A stretch of 64,000 nt of DNA, taken from Cricetomys ansorgei (taxonomy: Eukaryota; Chordata; Mammalia; Rodentia; Nesomyidae). Position 1 is the stretch's first letter; every line of letters starts with the position of its first letter. The position numbers and the translations under genes are program-made. Positions 51,401-58,620 of the stretch are shown one piece after another. The DNA is taken from positions 6,782,501 to 6,846,500 of the forward strand of contig JAMJFZ010001089.1 of NCBI GenBank assembly GCA_026225945.1, in the 5' to 3' direction. Under the pieces are notes generated by a model. It ran no database searches. It was given only the letters and a program-made list of their open reading frames with translations, and was not told the origin of the DNA.

Positions 51401-54400
51401 AACTTATTGGCCCCAGCCTTGAAGGAGATATAGAATTGAGGAGATACCATAGAGCTTGGGCAAATGAGGACAACATTCCAGTGGCAATTTTGTGCGTCTT
51501 TATATGTGTAGCTGTTCACGTGTGTATATGCACATGTGTGTGCCAGTGCGTGTGTGCACAGAGGGCAATGCCAGGTGTGTTCCTCAGTTACCCACTACCT
51601 TCGTTTCCAAGGCAGGGTCTCTCACTGAACCTGGAGCTCACCTATTCATCTAGCTGCCCTGGCCAACAGAGCTGCAGGGATCCTCTTGTGTCTGCCTCTC
51701 TGGAACAGAGATTATAAGCTTTATAGGGTGCTGGGGATCAAACTCAGATCTTCACTCTTGGGGAGCACGTGCTTTACTGATGGAGCTATCGCCCCAGCCT
51801 TTCCACTGACAATTTTAATATCTTCATGAACAGCTGCCCCAAGGCCTCACCTCAGCCACACCAAATTGCCGTCACACACCATCAGTAACCACGCTTTCTG
51901 GAGGACCGATTCTACTGTCAGCAGATGCTTGTCACCCTCAAGATACCCAGATCCCGTTGTCTATTAAAAGTGCCCTCTAAAAGATTCAGCTTTTCCAGTT
52001 AGGGGTGGAAAAGGTCTCCAACAAGAGCACTTATCTTACGCTGAAGATCCTTCAGGAAGAGTCCTGGCAGCGGACTGCAGTCTCTCTGGCATGCAGAGTC
52101 CTCATTAGCCAGTAAGAACTACCGCAGGGAGATGGCTGGAATGTTCAAAGTAAATAAGACGGAGGGGGGTGTTGTTGACGAAGTCTAAACAGGGCTTTGG
52201 GGATTTCTGTCCTCTTTCCATGCCCATGCTCTTTGCAATCAGCTATTGCCTAGGAAACCAGCAGCTCTGGCGTTTTAAGTTGGAGATATTGTATTTGTTC
52301 CCAAGGGCCCTGTTGCGTTTGTCTTGGCAGAGAGGCCTGGTGATTAAGTCTGTACGTTTCTGAGGACGGTGCCACACGGTCCTAGGGGCTAGCATTCCAA
52401 GTCAATTTGTCTACTGCTTTCTAACCCTCAAATGATCTAAAAATAGATACCTCTTATATTACACCTGACGTCACTGGGCCTGCAACAGGATAAGAAAGAG
52501 TTGATCACGGCCTTCCCACAGAACCCTCAACTCACTTTCCATGGGTGGCACCTATTTAAATAAACGGCTTTCTCTTTTCCATGCTAGCTTTTTGTTAAGG
52601 GTAAACAGTCTCCCTGACCCCCGGTTTGGTATATGTGGTATATGTGTGTGCGTGCGTGGTGTAAATGTGTGTGTTGTGGCTCAAAAAGGACACTGGGTGT
52701 CCTGCTCGGTCGGTCTCTGTCCCATCCTATGAGAACTTGAGGCTCGCCATTTTTAAATTGAGGCTACTTGGCAGCAAACCCAAGCAATCCTCCTGTGGCC
52801 ACGCGACCCCCCCACCCATCCCCACCCATAGCCCTGAGGTTTGCTGGGGATCTGAACTCGGGTCCTTGTGCTTGCACAGTGAGTGCTTTTATCCACTGAG
52901 CCATCTCCCCTCCCAAGAGGAAACAACGGTAGAGGATGCTTCCTCTTAAATCTTTTGCTATATAATGTTAATATCGCGATGTATCTGCACAGCTGTTTAG
53001 GTATACAGATCTCTCCATGGTCAGTGGCCCTGATTGCACCTCAGCTGTGACAAATCTATTCCATCACTGTTCATGGATTTGTGTGTCTGTCTGTCTGTCT
53101 GTCTGTCTATCATCTCATATCTCCATCTAATATATCATATAAGGACATAAACGGCTATCAGTTTCATATGCTAGGAACTAATGACTTTCACATATTATAT
53201 TCTTGCAGCTATCCAAATAAGACAGTGGTCCAAAGTAGTTGCCAAAATTATACTGTCACAAAGACGCAAAAGTGGAATTTGAAACAACCACACTTTCTCT
53301 AATGTGTCACGGGACATTGGGACCCTCATAAAGGGCTGTCAGCATAGGCGTTTTCTGTTGTTCAGCATCGAATATAATATTTGCTGGGTACCTTCTAGGA
53401 GGGAGGTCCTGTAATTTCAGGAATTTCAAGGCTTGTCAATAACAACGAAGACACTGGCGTGCAGGGCCGTGTGCTGTAGGCATGCTTCTGGGATGAACCT
53501 GGGACCCGCATTCCCGCCATGTACGCTCTTGCCTGCGGAATACTCGGCAATACTCAACCAGCTTAACTTACTAACTGGACATCATCTTGCGGTGAAGCCC
53601 ACCCTAACCTTTCTATATCTGTGGAGTTCATACTCTACAAGGAGAGCTGAGGCCAGCTAGCAGTCACTGTCTACTTACTGCGTCCCAGGATAAGAACTTT
53701 ATACATTAGCTCAGACTTTAGAAGAATAGTATAAAGCAGTTAACACTGCTCAAATTCGCAGGTAAACCTGAGGGTCTCAGAGTTGAATTTGCCTTAAGTC
53801 ACAAGAAACTAAAATGTCTTTCCCACACTCCATCTCCTTCCTATTACAAGAGTATATAAAGCCCAGTCCCTGCCTGTTCAAGGCTCACAGAGCCTACGTT
53901 ACACATAAACAGGTGCTTGTCTGTCGATCTGCCCTGCCCGCCCCCCACATATCAGTAAAGGATGGGCCCCTTGTATTCAATACGGCTTCCTTAAAACTGG
54001 AGTTTGCTGCGGGTATCATTTAGATAGTGGTTTGATATGAAGGGGTTAATGAGTTAGGCAGTGCCCAACAGAGGTGGAAAATGTAAGGTCTGCTTCAGGG
54101 ATTAGAGGAGACAAAGGTTCAGGTTCAGGCTCTGATAGCTTTATGGGGTGGATAGATGAGGAGACTTTACTAGTACTAGGCTACTCAAGTCACAGAGGCT
54201 TGGAGTCACCGGCCCATGAAAGGAGGAGGAACCCCCAAGGTGAGGGGTGGAGGATGTGCACTGGGGCGTCGTGTCCGTGTAGTGGCTGGATGGGAGCAGG
54301 CCCTACAGGTGTCTGGCATTGGATACACACGAGGAGTGCTCATTTGAAAAGGTAAGATGCGATATTGCCATGAAGACACGAAGGGGAGGCAGAATCCGCC

Positions 54401-57400
54401 GAGGCTTTGCCAAGCGTAGAGGCAGGATTTTGTCTAGCTTTGTTTTATTTTGGCAGAGACTGGGGGCGGAGGGCACGGGAAAACGTTTTCAAGGTCCTGA
54501 GCACAGGAATGGCGTGTGGTCCAACGAGAAGAGGGCGTTGGAAGGATCCAGAGCATGTTGTGCAACTTGCTAAAGTCGGTATTATGAGGACACCTGCGGT
54601 TTGAAAAAGCCTCATCTCTGTGTAGGTGAGTCCTTTAGCTCTGAAATGGGCTTGCTAAGTAAATATAAAACCATAAGCAATGAAGCGATGTTTTTCAAAA
54701 CACCTTCTGGTGCTTTTCAAACCACAGAGAGCATACAGCATTTTAAAAGCAGGTGGGGATGGAAGGGGCCCTACATACAACAACAAAAGAACTGTTGAGA
54801 AAGATTTTTAAAGCTGAAACATCAAAGCAAAGAGAGGATTGACATTTGTGTATGTTATAAATGGCCATATTATCTAAATCAAAGGCCTGCTATAATTTCC
54901 CCCTTAAGACAGCTTTGGAAAATAGAAATATTTTCAACGTTCCTCCCCACAAGCTTTCTGTTGTACTTTTCTATTTTCCTTGAATTACTTTGCTCTCGTT
55001 CAACTGGACCCCAGAATCTGAATTCCACACTGTAGTTTTCCTAACTGTATTGCTATACTCTACCATACTTTGTTTTTAAAAGTCAAAACATCTAAGAGTG
55101 CTTTTATTTTCTATATAGTGACTAAAAAATAGATTAGACCTTAACTACGTTATATTTTTAAGGGTCTGAAATCTGGCAAAGCCACAAAAATGCCTTGCCA
55201 TAAGAAATCACTCACAGGCTGCACTTGCTGAACACCTTCCAAGCCTGGGCATGGAGTGGATTGGGCCTCATTCCTGGCCCATGCTACTTGGGCAGGGCCT
55301 CAGGATTCTGTTAAAGACAAGGGACTGGAATTAGTCCCTCAGCTTCAGGCAACACCCACTAGCCACCTTCAGACTCTCAGATCTTCTATTGGACAAGTAG
55401 AACATGAAGAACATACACATGCTATACATTAAGTGGGTTTTATATAGAACCTTTGTTGTCATTGACGTCATTGGCGTCTTTGAGAAGAGTCTCACTATGT
55501 AGCCCTGGCTGGCCTGGAACTCAAAGGAATCCACCTGCCTCTGCCTCCTGAAGTGCCGGGATTAAAAGCATGTTCCATCATGCCTTGCTCCTTTACATAG
55601 AATCTTAATAAAGGTAGCCCTTACAGTTTACTATCACCCAGACAGACTCTTCTAAGAGAAATGGAATATTAAATACCTATGATAGTCTTCCCATGAACAA
55701 ATGAAAATACAAGTAAAATAAAAACAGAGTAGATGAGTGTACTGAGCACAAAGATTTACTTAAAGCAATAGCTTGCATTTCGTAGCCCTCATAATTGTAA
55801 GCAATAGCTGGCTGCCTGGAGCTGTGTATTTTAAGAACAAAATGAGTAGAAGCTGATCGCTCCCTAGTTATGAACTCGGCACTGAAGTAGCTAAACCAGA
55901 TCATCTGGTTAACAACAGAAAGAAAAAAAGAAAGAAAAATGAAATAGAAAGAAACCTTTCAAGCCTGACTTATAAATCTCACAATGATCCAGTTTTAAGC
56001 CCATGCTAAATTTATAGTTTATGGCGCAACATAGTGTTTAAGAGATAATTCCAGACTCCTGGGTTTTACAATCTAATAATTATCTGGTTTTACTGCTTAA
56101 GTAGCTCGTATTAAACAAATAAATGCCAACTGTGTATTTCACTTTGTAGAGCTACCATTGGAAAAATAAATAAATAAATAAAAGAGAACTCTCCCGAGAG
56201 GGAACGCTTGGGATGAAATAGTTCCCAACTTTGACCAGAACATACTGGTCAAAGAGATGTTTTAGGGAGTTACAGATGATTTCTGTTTTTTTTGTTTTTT
56301 TCTCTTGGTAGTGGTTAAATCATTAGATGGGGATCATGTCTGATCCCATGTTCATGAGCTGGTGATACTGAAAGAATCACTTAGCTTCTCTGTGCCACAA
56401 TTTTTACATCTGAAAATGAGTGCCTTAGAGCTATCGGGAGAGTTAAATATAAGTCTTTTAACTCTCTACTCATCAGACCTCTTCTTTAGCATCTCCTACA
56501 TAACATGGTTAATTCTCTCCTGAAAGAATGCTAATCCTTCATTAACTAACACACTTTATAGCCAACGGAAAGTGGCTCACCTCAGATATGGTCAAACATA
56601 TGTACCTATGTGTCATTTATCTACTTGGGGAGCTCAGCATTTTTGCTGGCGAAGTTGCCCCCCCCCCCAAACTAATAAAAATCATGTATTTCTGTTGCTT
56701 GGCATCATGTTCAACTCCAGGCAGACCTGTCCAGGTGATTTTCCTCAGTTGCAGTCTCTCACCTGCAGGGTACATCACCAGTCCTCGTGATATTTTCTTT
56801 CCATAACGAGCAAAACTAGACATGATGAGGTCACTGAATCAAAGTGACTCTAGATTTCGTCACTTTCTGGACTGCACCACTCAAAGCTCAACTTCAGCCA
56901 CATAATGTTCCAGTGGTAGATGGATGGAATCCTTTCCCTTCTCTCTACAAGCCAGTCTTGATTCAATAATGGGCAGAAAGGGAGAAAAAAATCATCCCAG
57001 GCTAAATACCATGTCGCCTCATCAGTTCTGTGAACAAGGAGACATAGCAACGGGAAGAAACACTTCCAAAGGATTCTGTTCCTGTCAGGTAGAAAGCTGT
57101 GTTTCCGACTGAATCCTGGAGCCATCCTTTCTCCTGCTCCTCCCCAGTGATGAATAAAATGGAAAGTGATAATGGATACCTGGGGCTTCAGACTGCTGGA
57201 ACTTTCCCCCAAAACTATAACTCATTCTGTACAATAAAGACTGGACATTTCGGTCCACAGCCTTTGAACAAGATTTACAGACATCGATGTTAGCCGGTGG
57301 TTGTTGTTACAGCAACCGTTTAAGCCTCCTATCCAAAAGAAAGGGCTAGAGGCTACATACCTCAGAGAGAGGTGAGGTTAGCTCCTAGCTATGTCAGTTA

Positions 57401-58289
57401 ATATGATCTGTTAAGCCACTTTACCAAAATGAATTTCTGTAATAATACAGTCCTTTGAAAGTCAAGGACTCGTGTCTATTCACAATAAAAATAATTGATA
57501 AATAGCATGGCCAAGACAGTGTGATACAGTACCGGGCTAAGTCCCTTGGAAACTGCCTCTTTAGGCAGGATGTGCTGAGCAAGTCATAACCATTTTGCCA
57601 AGAGTAACTCCAGAAACCGTGGTGCAAAATGCAATGGAAAAATAATGCTGCCAAAATATGAGCACGACATTCTGTAAGCGTCAGGGAAAATAAGCCAGCC
57701 GGAGCTTTCATATTTTCAGACCCATTCAAACCTCAATAAAGCGTTATCCAGAAATGACGAACATTTAAACTATCTAAGGAAGCGCCCTATGATAGTGTCT
57801 GGGTTTTAATTTCTAACCGAAAGTGCCTAGAGCAGACAGCTTTTCCAGATCATAATGCACCCTGAAAAAGTGCTTCTAGAGTCCAGCAGAGACTCAGCAG
57901 TTCTGATTCCTCTTATTAAGGCTCCCCAGGTCGCTCTGGTCAGGCAGAGACCTGCGAGTTGCCTGCTGTGATGTGAGTTACAGACACCCACATCTCCAGT
58001 GCCTCTGCACTGCGGCTCCCAAGCTGACTTTTCTCCACGCCTTTCCGTTACCCCCGGCAACTTTCAGAGCCACGTACTGCGAACTAGTGGATCTGAAAGC
58101 GCATGTCTGCTCGCCGGGTACACACCCCAGGCAAGCCTGGAAACGAGATCAGACTGCAGCTCGGTGAGACCAGACTCACAAGGGATCCCCCTCCTGCACG
58201 GTTGCCAAGGTGGGAAAGCCGCAGGCACAGCTGTCTCCAGCTACACAGAAGGCCTTGTGTGTAAAAGGCACTCTTACCTTATACTTCAT
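12622..58289 (-). CDS. NEDD9: NEDD9 (HEF1/CAS-L) docking protein, 7 coding exons, 836 aa
   Basis: The coding sequence joins 58289-58278, 39561-39109, 18779-18678, 18228-18127, 17296-16055, 14730-14641 and 13131-12622, giving 836 codons and a TGA stop. The product matches the CAS-family adaptor NEDD9, recalled as 834 aa in human. Such adaptors act at focal adhesions, where FAK and Src phosphorylate their tyrosines to recruit Crk-type SH2 proteins in migration and integrin signalling. Visible parts are an SH3 domain (about 8-64, ALYD at 10-13, WW at 43-44), 13 YxxP tyrosines (92, 106, 118, 132, 168, 179, 191, 216, 225, 243, 263, 319, 347), a serine-rich helical bundle (about 405-560), YDYVHL at 631-636 and a C-terminal FAT-like domain (about 705-836). 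Reported human caspase sites correspond to DVVD 362-365 and DDYD 629-632. All introns are GT-AG and all junctions are phase 0. No frameshift or premature stop was seen. Confidence 0.97.
13132..14640 (-). other. NEDD9: NEDD9 intron 6 (1509 bp)
   Basis: Donor GTACGT and acceptor CTTCCAG. It contains one B2/B3-type SINE in antisense orientation to the plus strand at about 13775-13923; otherwise no gene or structured RNA was recognised. Confidence 0.9.
13775..13923 (-). repeat. B2/B3-type SINE, antisense (NEDD9 intron 6)
   Basis: Plus strand shows GGGGATCAAACTCAGGCCAT and GACCCGCTGAGCCACCTCCA, the complement of a B2-clade head. It is in the sense orientation relative to NEDD9 transcription. Confidence 0.75.
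14641..14730 (-). CDS. NEDD9: NEDD9 coding exon 6 (90 nt, charged helix)
   Basis: It encodes residues 638-667: [16 protein letters not shown], then [14 protein letters not shown]. The composition is glutamine-, lysine- and glutamate-rich and likely helical. The donor GTACGT is sound. The acceptor is AACAACAG with a purine-rich, poorly pyrimidine upstream stretch, so it looks weak. Length is a multiple of three and both ends are phase 0. The exon was placed from its match to the family sequence between YVHLQ and LSQFQLL. Confidence 0.93.
14731..16054 (-). other. NEDD9: NEDD9 intron 5 (1324 bp)
   Basis: Donor GTAAGG and a weak acceptor AACAACAG. Holds an AC microsatellite at 15555-15600, a T-rich run near 15010-15028, and an old MIR-like stretch near 15830-15930. 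No gene seen. Confidence 0.9.
15555..15600. repeat. (AC)n microsatellite (intron 5)
   Basis: About 22 AC units with one AT interruption. Confidence 0.97.
16055..17296 (-). CDS. NEDD9: NEDD9 coding exon 5 (large exon: YxxP, serine-rich bundle, YDYVHL)
   Basis: This 1242-nt exon encodes residues 224-637. The acceptor is CCTTTTTAG before ATC TAT GCC and the donor is GTAAGG. In order it holds five YxxP motifs (Y225, Y243, Y263, Y319, Y347), the DVVD sequence at 362-365, a serine/threonine-rich stretch (about 370-400), a helical bundle starting near [12 protein letters not shown] (about 405-560), a linker with STY-rich patches, and DDYDYVHLQ at the exon end. In CAS proteins the YDYVHL element binds the Src SH2/SH3 module. 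Reading through the donor would add six residues and stop at 16034. Confidence 0.97.
17297..18126 (-). other. NEDD9: NEDD9 intron 4 (830 bp)
   Basis: Donor GTAAGT and acceptor TTTTTAG. Contains a CT-rich run near 17958-17995 on the plus strand. Nothing else was recognised. Confidence 0.9.
18127..18228 (-). CDS. NEDD9: NEDD9 coding exon 4 (102 nt, substrate domain)
   Basis: It encodes residues 190-223, starting [11 protein letters not shown] and ending VYDIPPTQG, with YDIP motifs at Y191 and Y216. The acceptor is TCTCTTCAG and the donor is GTAAGT. It has the same length (102 nt) and phase as exon 3, and both end in CAAGGG immediately before the donor. Confidence 0.93.
18229..18677 (-). other. 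NEDD9: NEDD9 intron 3 (449 bp)
   Basis: Donor GTAGGT and acceptor CTCTTCAG. No repeat or gene was recognised in it. Confidence 0.9.
18678..18779 (-). CDS. NEDD9: NEDD9 coding exon 3 (102 nt, substrate domain)
   Basis: It encodes residues 156-189, starting [10 protein letters not shown] and ending SHTIQG, with YxxP motifs at Y168 (YEHP) and Y179 (YDVP). The acceptor is CACCCACAG and the donor is GTAGGT. The pyrimidine tract directly before the acceptor is short; a longer CT-rich stretch lies about 90-150 nt farther into intron 2 (plus strand 18868-18935). The exon is frame-neutral, so skipping it would remove two docking tyrosines without a frameshift. Confidence 0.93.
19084..19315 (+). repeat. 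B2/B3-type SINE (intron 2)
   Basis: GGCTGCAGAGAAGGCTCAGT head, CCTGGGATTGGTTCCC B-box, ACCCTCTTCTGGCCTCC and a TACATACATGCAGGC tail. Confidence 0.85.
19590..19815 (+). mobile_element. Possible ancient DNA-transposon relic
   Basis: GATCGGTTCCAAGATC, GGATGCTTAAGGCCC and TACGGTATTGTTTCGGGAGC resemble the interior of a Tigger-like non-autonomous element known in mammals. The ends are not clear; the call rests on pattern memory. Confidence 0.35.
20098..20200. repeat. CT-rich low-complexity tract
   Basis: Imperfect repeats of CTCCCTCCCTCTTTTCCTCC grading into TCTGTGTGTG. Confidence 0.9.
20268..20505 (-). repeat. B4/RSINE-type composite SINE, antisense
   Basis: Complement of a B1-like part (TTGAGACACGGTCTCTTCAC, AGCACTGGGGTTATAGACAT) followed by an ID-like part (GGGATCTGAACCCAGATCAT, CAAGCACTTTACCCAC). 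Confidence 0.7.
22640..22775 (+). repeat. B1-type SINE with a CAA-rich tail
   Basis: GGGTGTGGTGCTACACACCT, AATGCCAGCACTCAAG, GTTTGAAGCCAGCC, then (CAA)n A-rich. Confidence 0.75.
22945..23140 (-). repeat. B2-type SINE, antisense
   Basis: GGCCAGAAGAGGGTGTCAGA (the B2 block that resembles a CTCF core), GAACTGAACCTGGCTCCTC, CTGAGTCAGCTTTCCAGCC. Confidence 0.85.
23141..23352 (-). repeat. B4-type composite SINE, antisense
   Basis: TTTGAGATAGGGCCTCTCGC, CCCAGTGCTGGGCTTATAGA and CCTGTTGAGCCATCTCAT in order. Confidence 0.65.
23427..23576 (+). mobile_element. URR1-like hAT element, 5' truncated
   Basis: Shares GCTACTTCATAACTGTAA, GTAATGTAAATATCTGAT and the terminal TTGAGAACCACTG with two other copies in the window. 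Its left end is missing. Confidence 0.7.
25423..25648 (+). mobile_element. URR1-like non-autonomous hAT element, full length
   Basis: Termini CAGTGGTTCTCAACCT and AGGTTGAGAACCACTG are perfect inverted repeats, 226 bp apart. Flanking octamers ATTTAGAA and ACTTACAA match at 6 of 8 positions, as expected of an old hAT target duplication. Confidence 0.9.
27107..27158. repeat. (AC)n(CATA)n microsatellite
   Basis: An AC run turns into ACAT and CATA units. Confidence 0.95.
27360..27436 (+). repeat. ID-type SINE
   Basis: GGGTTGGGGATGTAGCTCTA is the ID head (A box); the B box at about 27410 is diverged. Confidence 0.6.
27675..27864 (+). repeat. B3-type SINE ending in an (AC)n run
   Basis: CAGTGAGATGGCTCAGC, TTGAGTTTAATCCCTGAG, TGAAAGTTGTACTCTGATC and a terminal AC microsatellite from 27832. 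Confidence 0.75.
31143..31166. repeat. Poly(T) run
   Basis: A T-run with no SINE body recognised next to it on either side. Confidence 0.85.
32758..32972 (-). repeat. B4-type composite SINE (B1 plus ID), antisense
   Basis: GGGATACGGTCTCATGG, CGAGTGCTGGGATTACAAGG, CCACCACACCTGGC for the B1 part; AAGTGCTCTGTTACGGAGC for the ID part. Confidence 0.75.
33397..33575 (+). repeat. B3-type SINE
   Basis: GGGCTGGTGAGATGGCTCTG head, TTAGTTCAAATCCAGGC B-box, A-rich end. Confidence 0.75.
34394..34545 (+). repeat. B1-type SINE
   Basis: GACACCTGTAATCCCAGCAC, GAAGTTCAAGGTCATTC, AAGCCAGCCTAGGGACC and an AAACAAACAAAACCC tail. Confidence 0.75.
34640..34770 (-). mobile_element. MIR-like fragment, antisense
   Basis: TTTTCCCAGCAGCCCTCTGT, CAGGCTTATTCCCACC and CAAATGAAGGAG echo the reverse of the MIR 3' half. 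Tentative. Confidence 0.4.
35632..36053 (+). repeat. Long polypurine tract (GA-rich, about 420 bp)
   Basis: Almost all bases are A or G on the plus strand, built from imperfect GGGGAGAGG and AGGAGAGG units with few pyrimidines. The NEDD9 transcript reads it as CU-rich sequence. Confidence 0.97.
37149..37365 (+). repeat. B2-type SINE
   Basis: GGGGCTGGAGACATGAGGTG head, CCCAGCACCCACACGGC, CATACATACATGCAGGC tail, AAATAAAAATAATAAATC end. Confidence 0.9.
37530..37702 (-). repeat. B2-type SINE, antisense
   Basis: GCTGGGAATTGAACCCGGGT and CTGCTGAGCCATCTCTCCAG are the complement of the B2 head. It lies about 165 bp from the sense copy at 37149-37365. Confidence 0.9.
37905..38025 (+). mobile_element. 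L2-like 3' fragment
   Basis: CACTGCACTGTAAGGCCTC, CAGCACTGTATCACTAG and AATACTCATCGTTTAGTGAA follow the L2 3' end pattern. Tentative. Confidence 0.4.
38840..38957 (+). repeat. B1-type SINE
   Basis: TATTTATAATCCTGGCACCC, AAGTTCAAGGCCAGCCTGGG and GTGAGACTCTGTCTC then A-rich. Confidence 0.85.
39109..39561 (-). CDS. NEDD9: NEDD9 coding exon 2 (SH3 domain and first YxxP motifs)
   Basis: This 453-nt exon encodes residues 5-155. The acceptor is CTTCCTAG just before AAT CTT ATG at 39561, and the donor after 39109 is GTAAGT. It carries the whole SH3 domain, which in the family binds proline-rich partners such as FAK and C3G, followed by four YQVP motifs at Y92, Y106, Y118 and Y132. Near its end the protein reads [11 protein letters not shown]. 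From memory the human protein is two residues shorter here, which would account for the 836 versus 834 total. ATG codon 7 is a possible internal start if exon 1 were replaced. Confidence 0.95.
41218..41345. repeat. A-rich (CAAAA)n tract
   Basis: Irregular CAAAA and AAAACC units over about 125 bp. Confidence 0.9.
41395..41495 (-). repeat. B1-type SINE remnant, antisense
   Basis: CATGGCATCTTGCTATACTG, CCTCCTGTCTCAGCCTCCTA. Diverged. Confidence 0.5.
43248..43465 (+). repeat. B2-type SINE
   Basis: GGGCTAGAGAGGTGGCTCAG head, TTGGGTTCAATTCCCAG, CATGCAGACAAAACATCC tail. Confidence 0.9.
45398..45446. repeat. (AC)n microsatellite
   Basis: About 24 AC units, preceded by GCACGCGTGCGC, an alternating purine-pyrimidine stretch. 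Confidence 0.97.
45711..45737. repeat. (TG)n microsatellite
   Basis: About 13 TG units. Confidence 0.95.
46700..46890 (+). repeat. B3-type SINE, diverged
   Basis: AAGTTGTCCTCTGACCTCCA and ACACACATACTCTACAC near the end; the head is eroded. Confidence 0.55.
48045..48365 (+). repeat. B4-type composite SINE
   Basis: GTGAGTTCAAGCCTCAG, AACGCTGGGCATAATGGTAC and CTATGAGAGACCCTGACTC follow the ID/B1 composite order. Confidence 0.6.
49064..49288 (+). mobile_element. URR1-like hAT element (intron 1)
   Basis: Same length and interior as the copy at 25423-25648 (225 bp), with eroded ends CAGTGTTTCTCGACC and CTTGAGAACTGCCTG. Confidence 0.85.
49360..49450 (+). mobile_element. MIR-like fragment
   Basis: TGTTTCCTCATCTGCAAAGT and GGGATAATAA match the MIR core trend. 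Tentative. Confidence 0.45.
51600..51801 (-). repeat. B4-type composite SINE, antisense
   Basis: AGGCAGGGTCTCTCACTGAA, GGGGATCAAACTCAGATC and GAGCTATCGCCCCAGCC in order. Confidence 0.7.
52733..52915 (-). repeat. SINE fragment (B4/B2 clade), antisense
   Basis: GGGGATCTGAACTCGGGTCC and TATCCACTGAGCCATCTCC. The left half is eroded. Confidence 0.6.
53086..53108. repeat. (TCTG)n microsatellite
   Basis: Five to six TCTG units. Confidence 0.9.
55470..55585 (-). repeat. B1-type SINE, antisense
   Basis: TATGTAGCCCTGGCTGGCCT, CTGCCTCTGCCTCCTGAAGT and GCCGGGATTAAAAGCATG. One of the better-kept B1 copies here. Confidence 0.9.
56378..56462 (+). mobile_element. MIR-like fragment
   Basis: CACTTAGCTTCTCTGTGCCA and TTTTACATCTGAAAATGAG match the MIR 3' pattern. 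Confidence 0.5.
58278..58289 (-). CDS. NEDD9: NEDD9 coding exon 1 (coding part, MKYK)
   Basis: Reading down from 58289, ATG AAG TAT AAG encodes the four N-terminal residues of the MKYK isoform and is followed at 58277 by the donor GTAAGAG. The start context is GCCGAGATGA, with G at -3, which is acceptable for initiation. The noncoding 5' leader continues toward higher coordinates. The other known NEDD9 isoform replaces these four residues with a different first exon, which I did not find in this window. Confidence 0.9.
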
Positions 58290-58326
58290 CTCGGCGGTGG
58301 TCAGATGAGCCCTCGTCCTATCCCAG

Positions 58327-58362
58327 TCACACAGAGAAGCCCTGCGGTGTCCGCCCCTCCAT
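58327..58362 (-). other. Short upstream ORF in the NEDD9 5' leader (11 codons)
   Basis: Upstream of the NEDD9 start, ATG at 58362-58360 opens a frame MEGRTPQGFSV that ends at TGA 58329-58327. It ends 37 nt before the main ATG, so reinitiation is possible. Its context is TCAATGG, weak at -3 but with G at +4. It lies in the mRNA only if transcription starts above 58362, as the promoter elements suggest. Confidence 0.5.
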
Positions 58363-58399
58363 TGAGCACAGGGCTGGATGGAAGTGAGAACCTTCGCCT

Positions 58400-58620
58400 C
58401 CCGCGCACTGCGGAGCCTCTGAGCTCCCGGGGTAGACCGAGACCCGCAGATCACGGGCCTCATTTACATACATCTCCGCCATTGGCTGGTGGGGGAGAAG
58501 GTAATGCCTCCGCTCCGCCCACCTCTAACTTCTGAAACACTCCGACAAAGAGTGTGTAATATGATCATTTCTTTTCACATTATCGAAAGGGCGGAGGAGA
58601 AAACAGAAAGCGGAGAGGCG
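58400..58620 (-). promoter_or_regulatory. NEDD9: Probable NEDD9 promoter for the MKYK transcript
   Basis: On the minus strand a GC box (GGGCGG, plus 58515-58520) is followed by AGCCAATGG (CCAAT at 58485-58481) and an AT-rich GTATGTAAATGA element near 58460-58470. The first coding ATG lies about 190 nt downstream of the CCAAT box. The segment has more CpG than the surrounding introns. If the CCAAT box sits at its usual distance, transcription would start near 58410-58435. The exact start is inferred. Confidence 0.6.

Larger units (their letters stand above)
39562..58277 (-). other. NEDD9: NEDD9 intron 1 (18.7 kb)
   Basis: Donor GTAAGAG after exon 1 and acceptor CTTCCTAG before 39561. It is less SINE-dense than intron 2. 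Stretches with nothing recognised include 39570-41030, 41510-43240, 44050-45380, 45740-46700, 46900-48040, 49460-51500, 53110-55460 and 56480-58277. No second coding gene was supported in either strand. Confidence 0.9.

Noticed and set aside
56820..57290. Processed pseudogene, because of an AATAAA near 57233 and open frames on both strands
   Set aside because: No parent gene recognised, no poly(A) tract after the signal and no target duplication.
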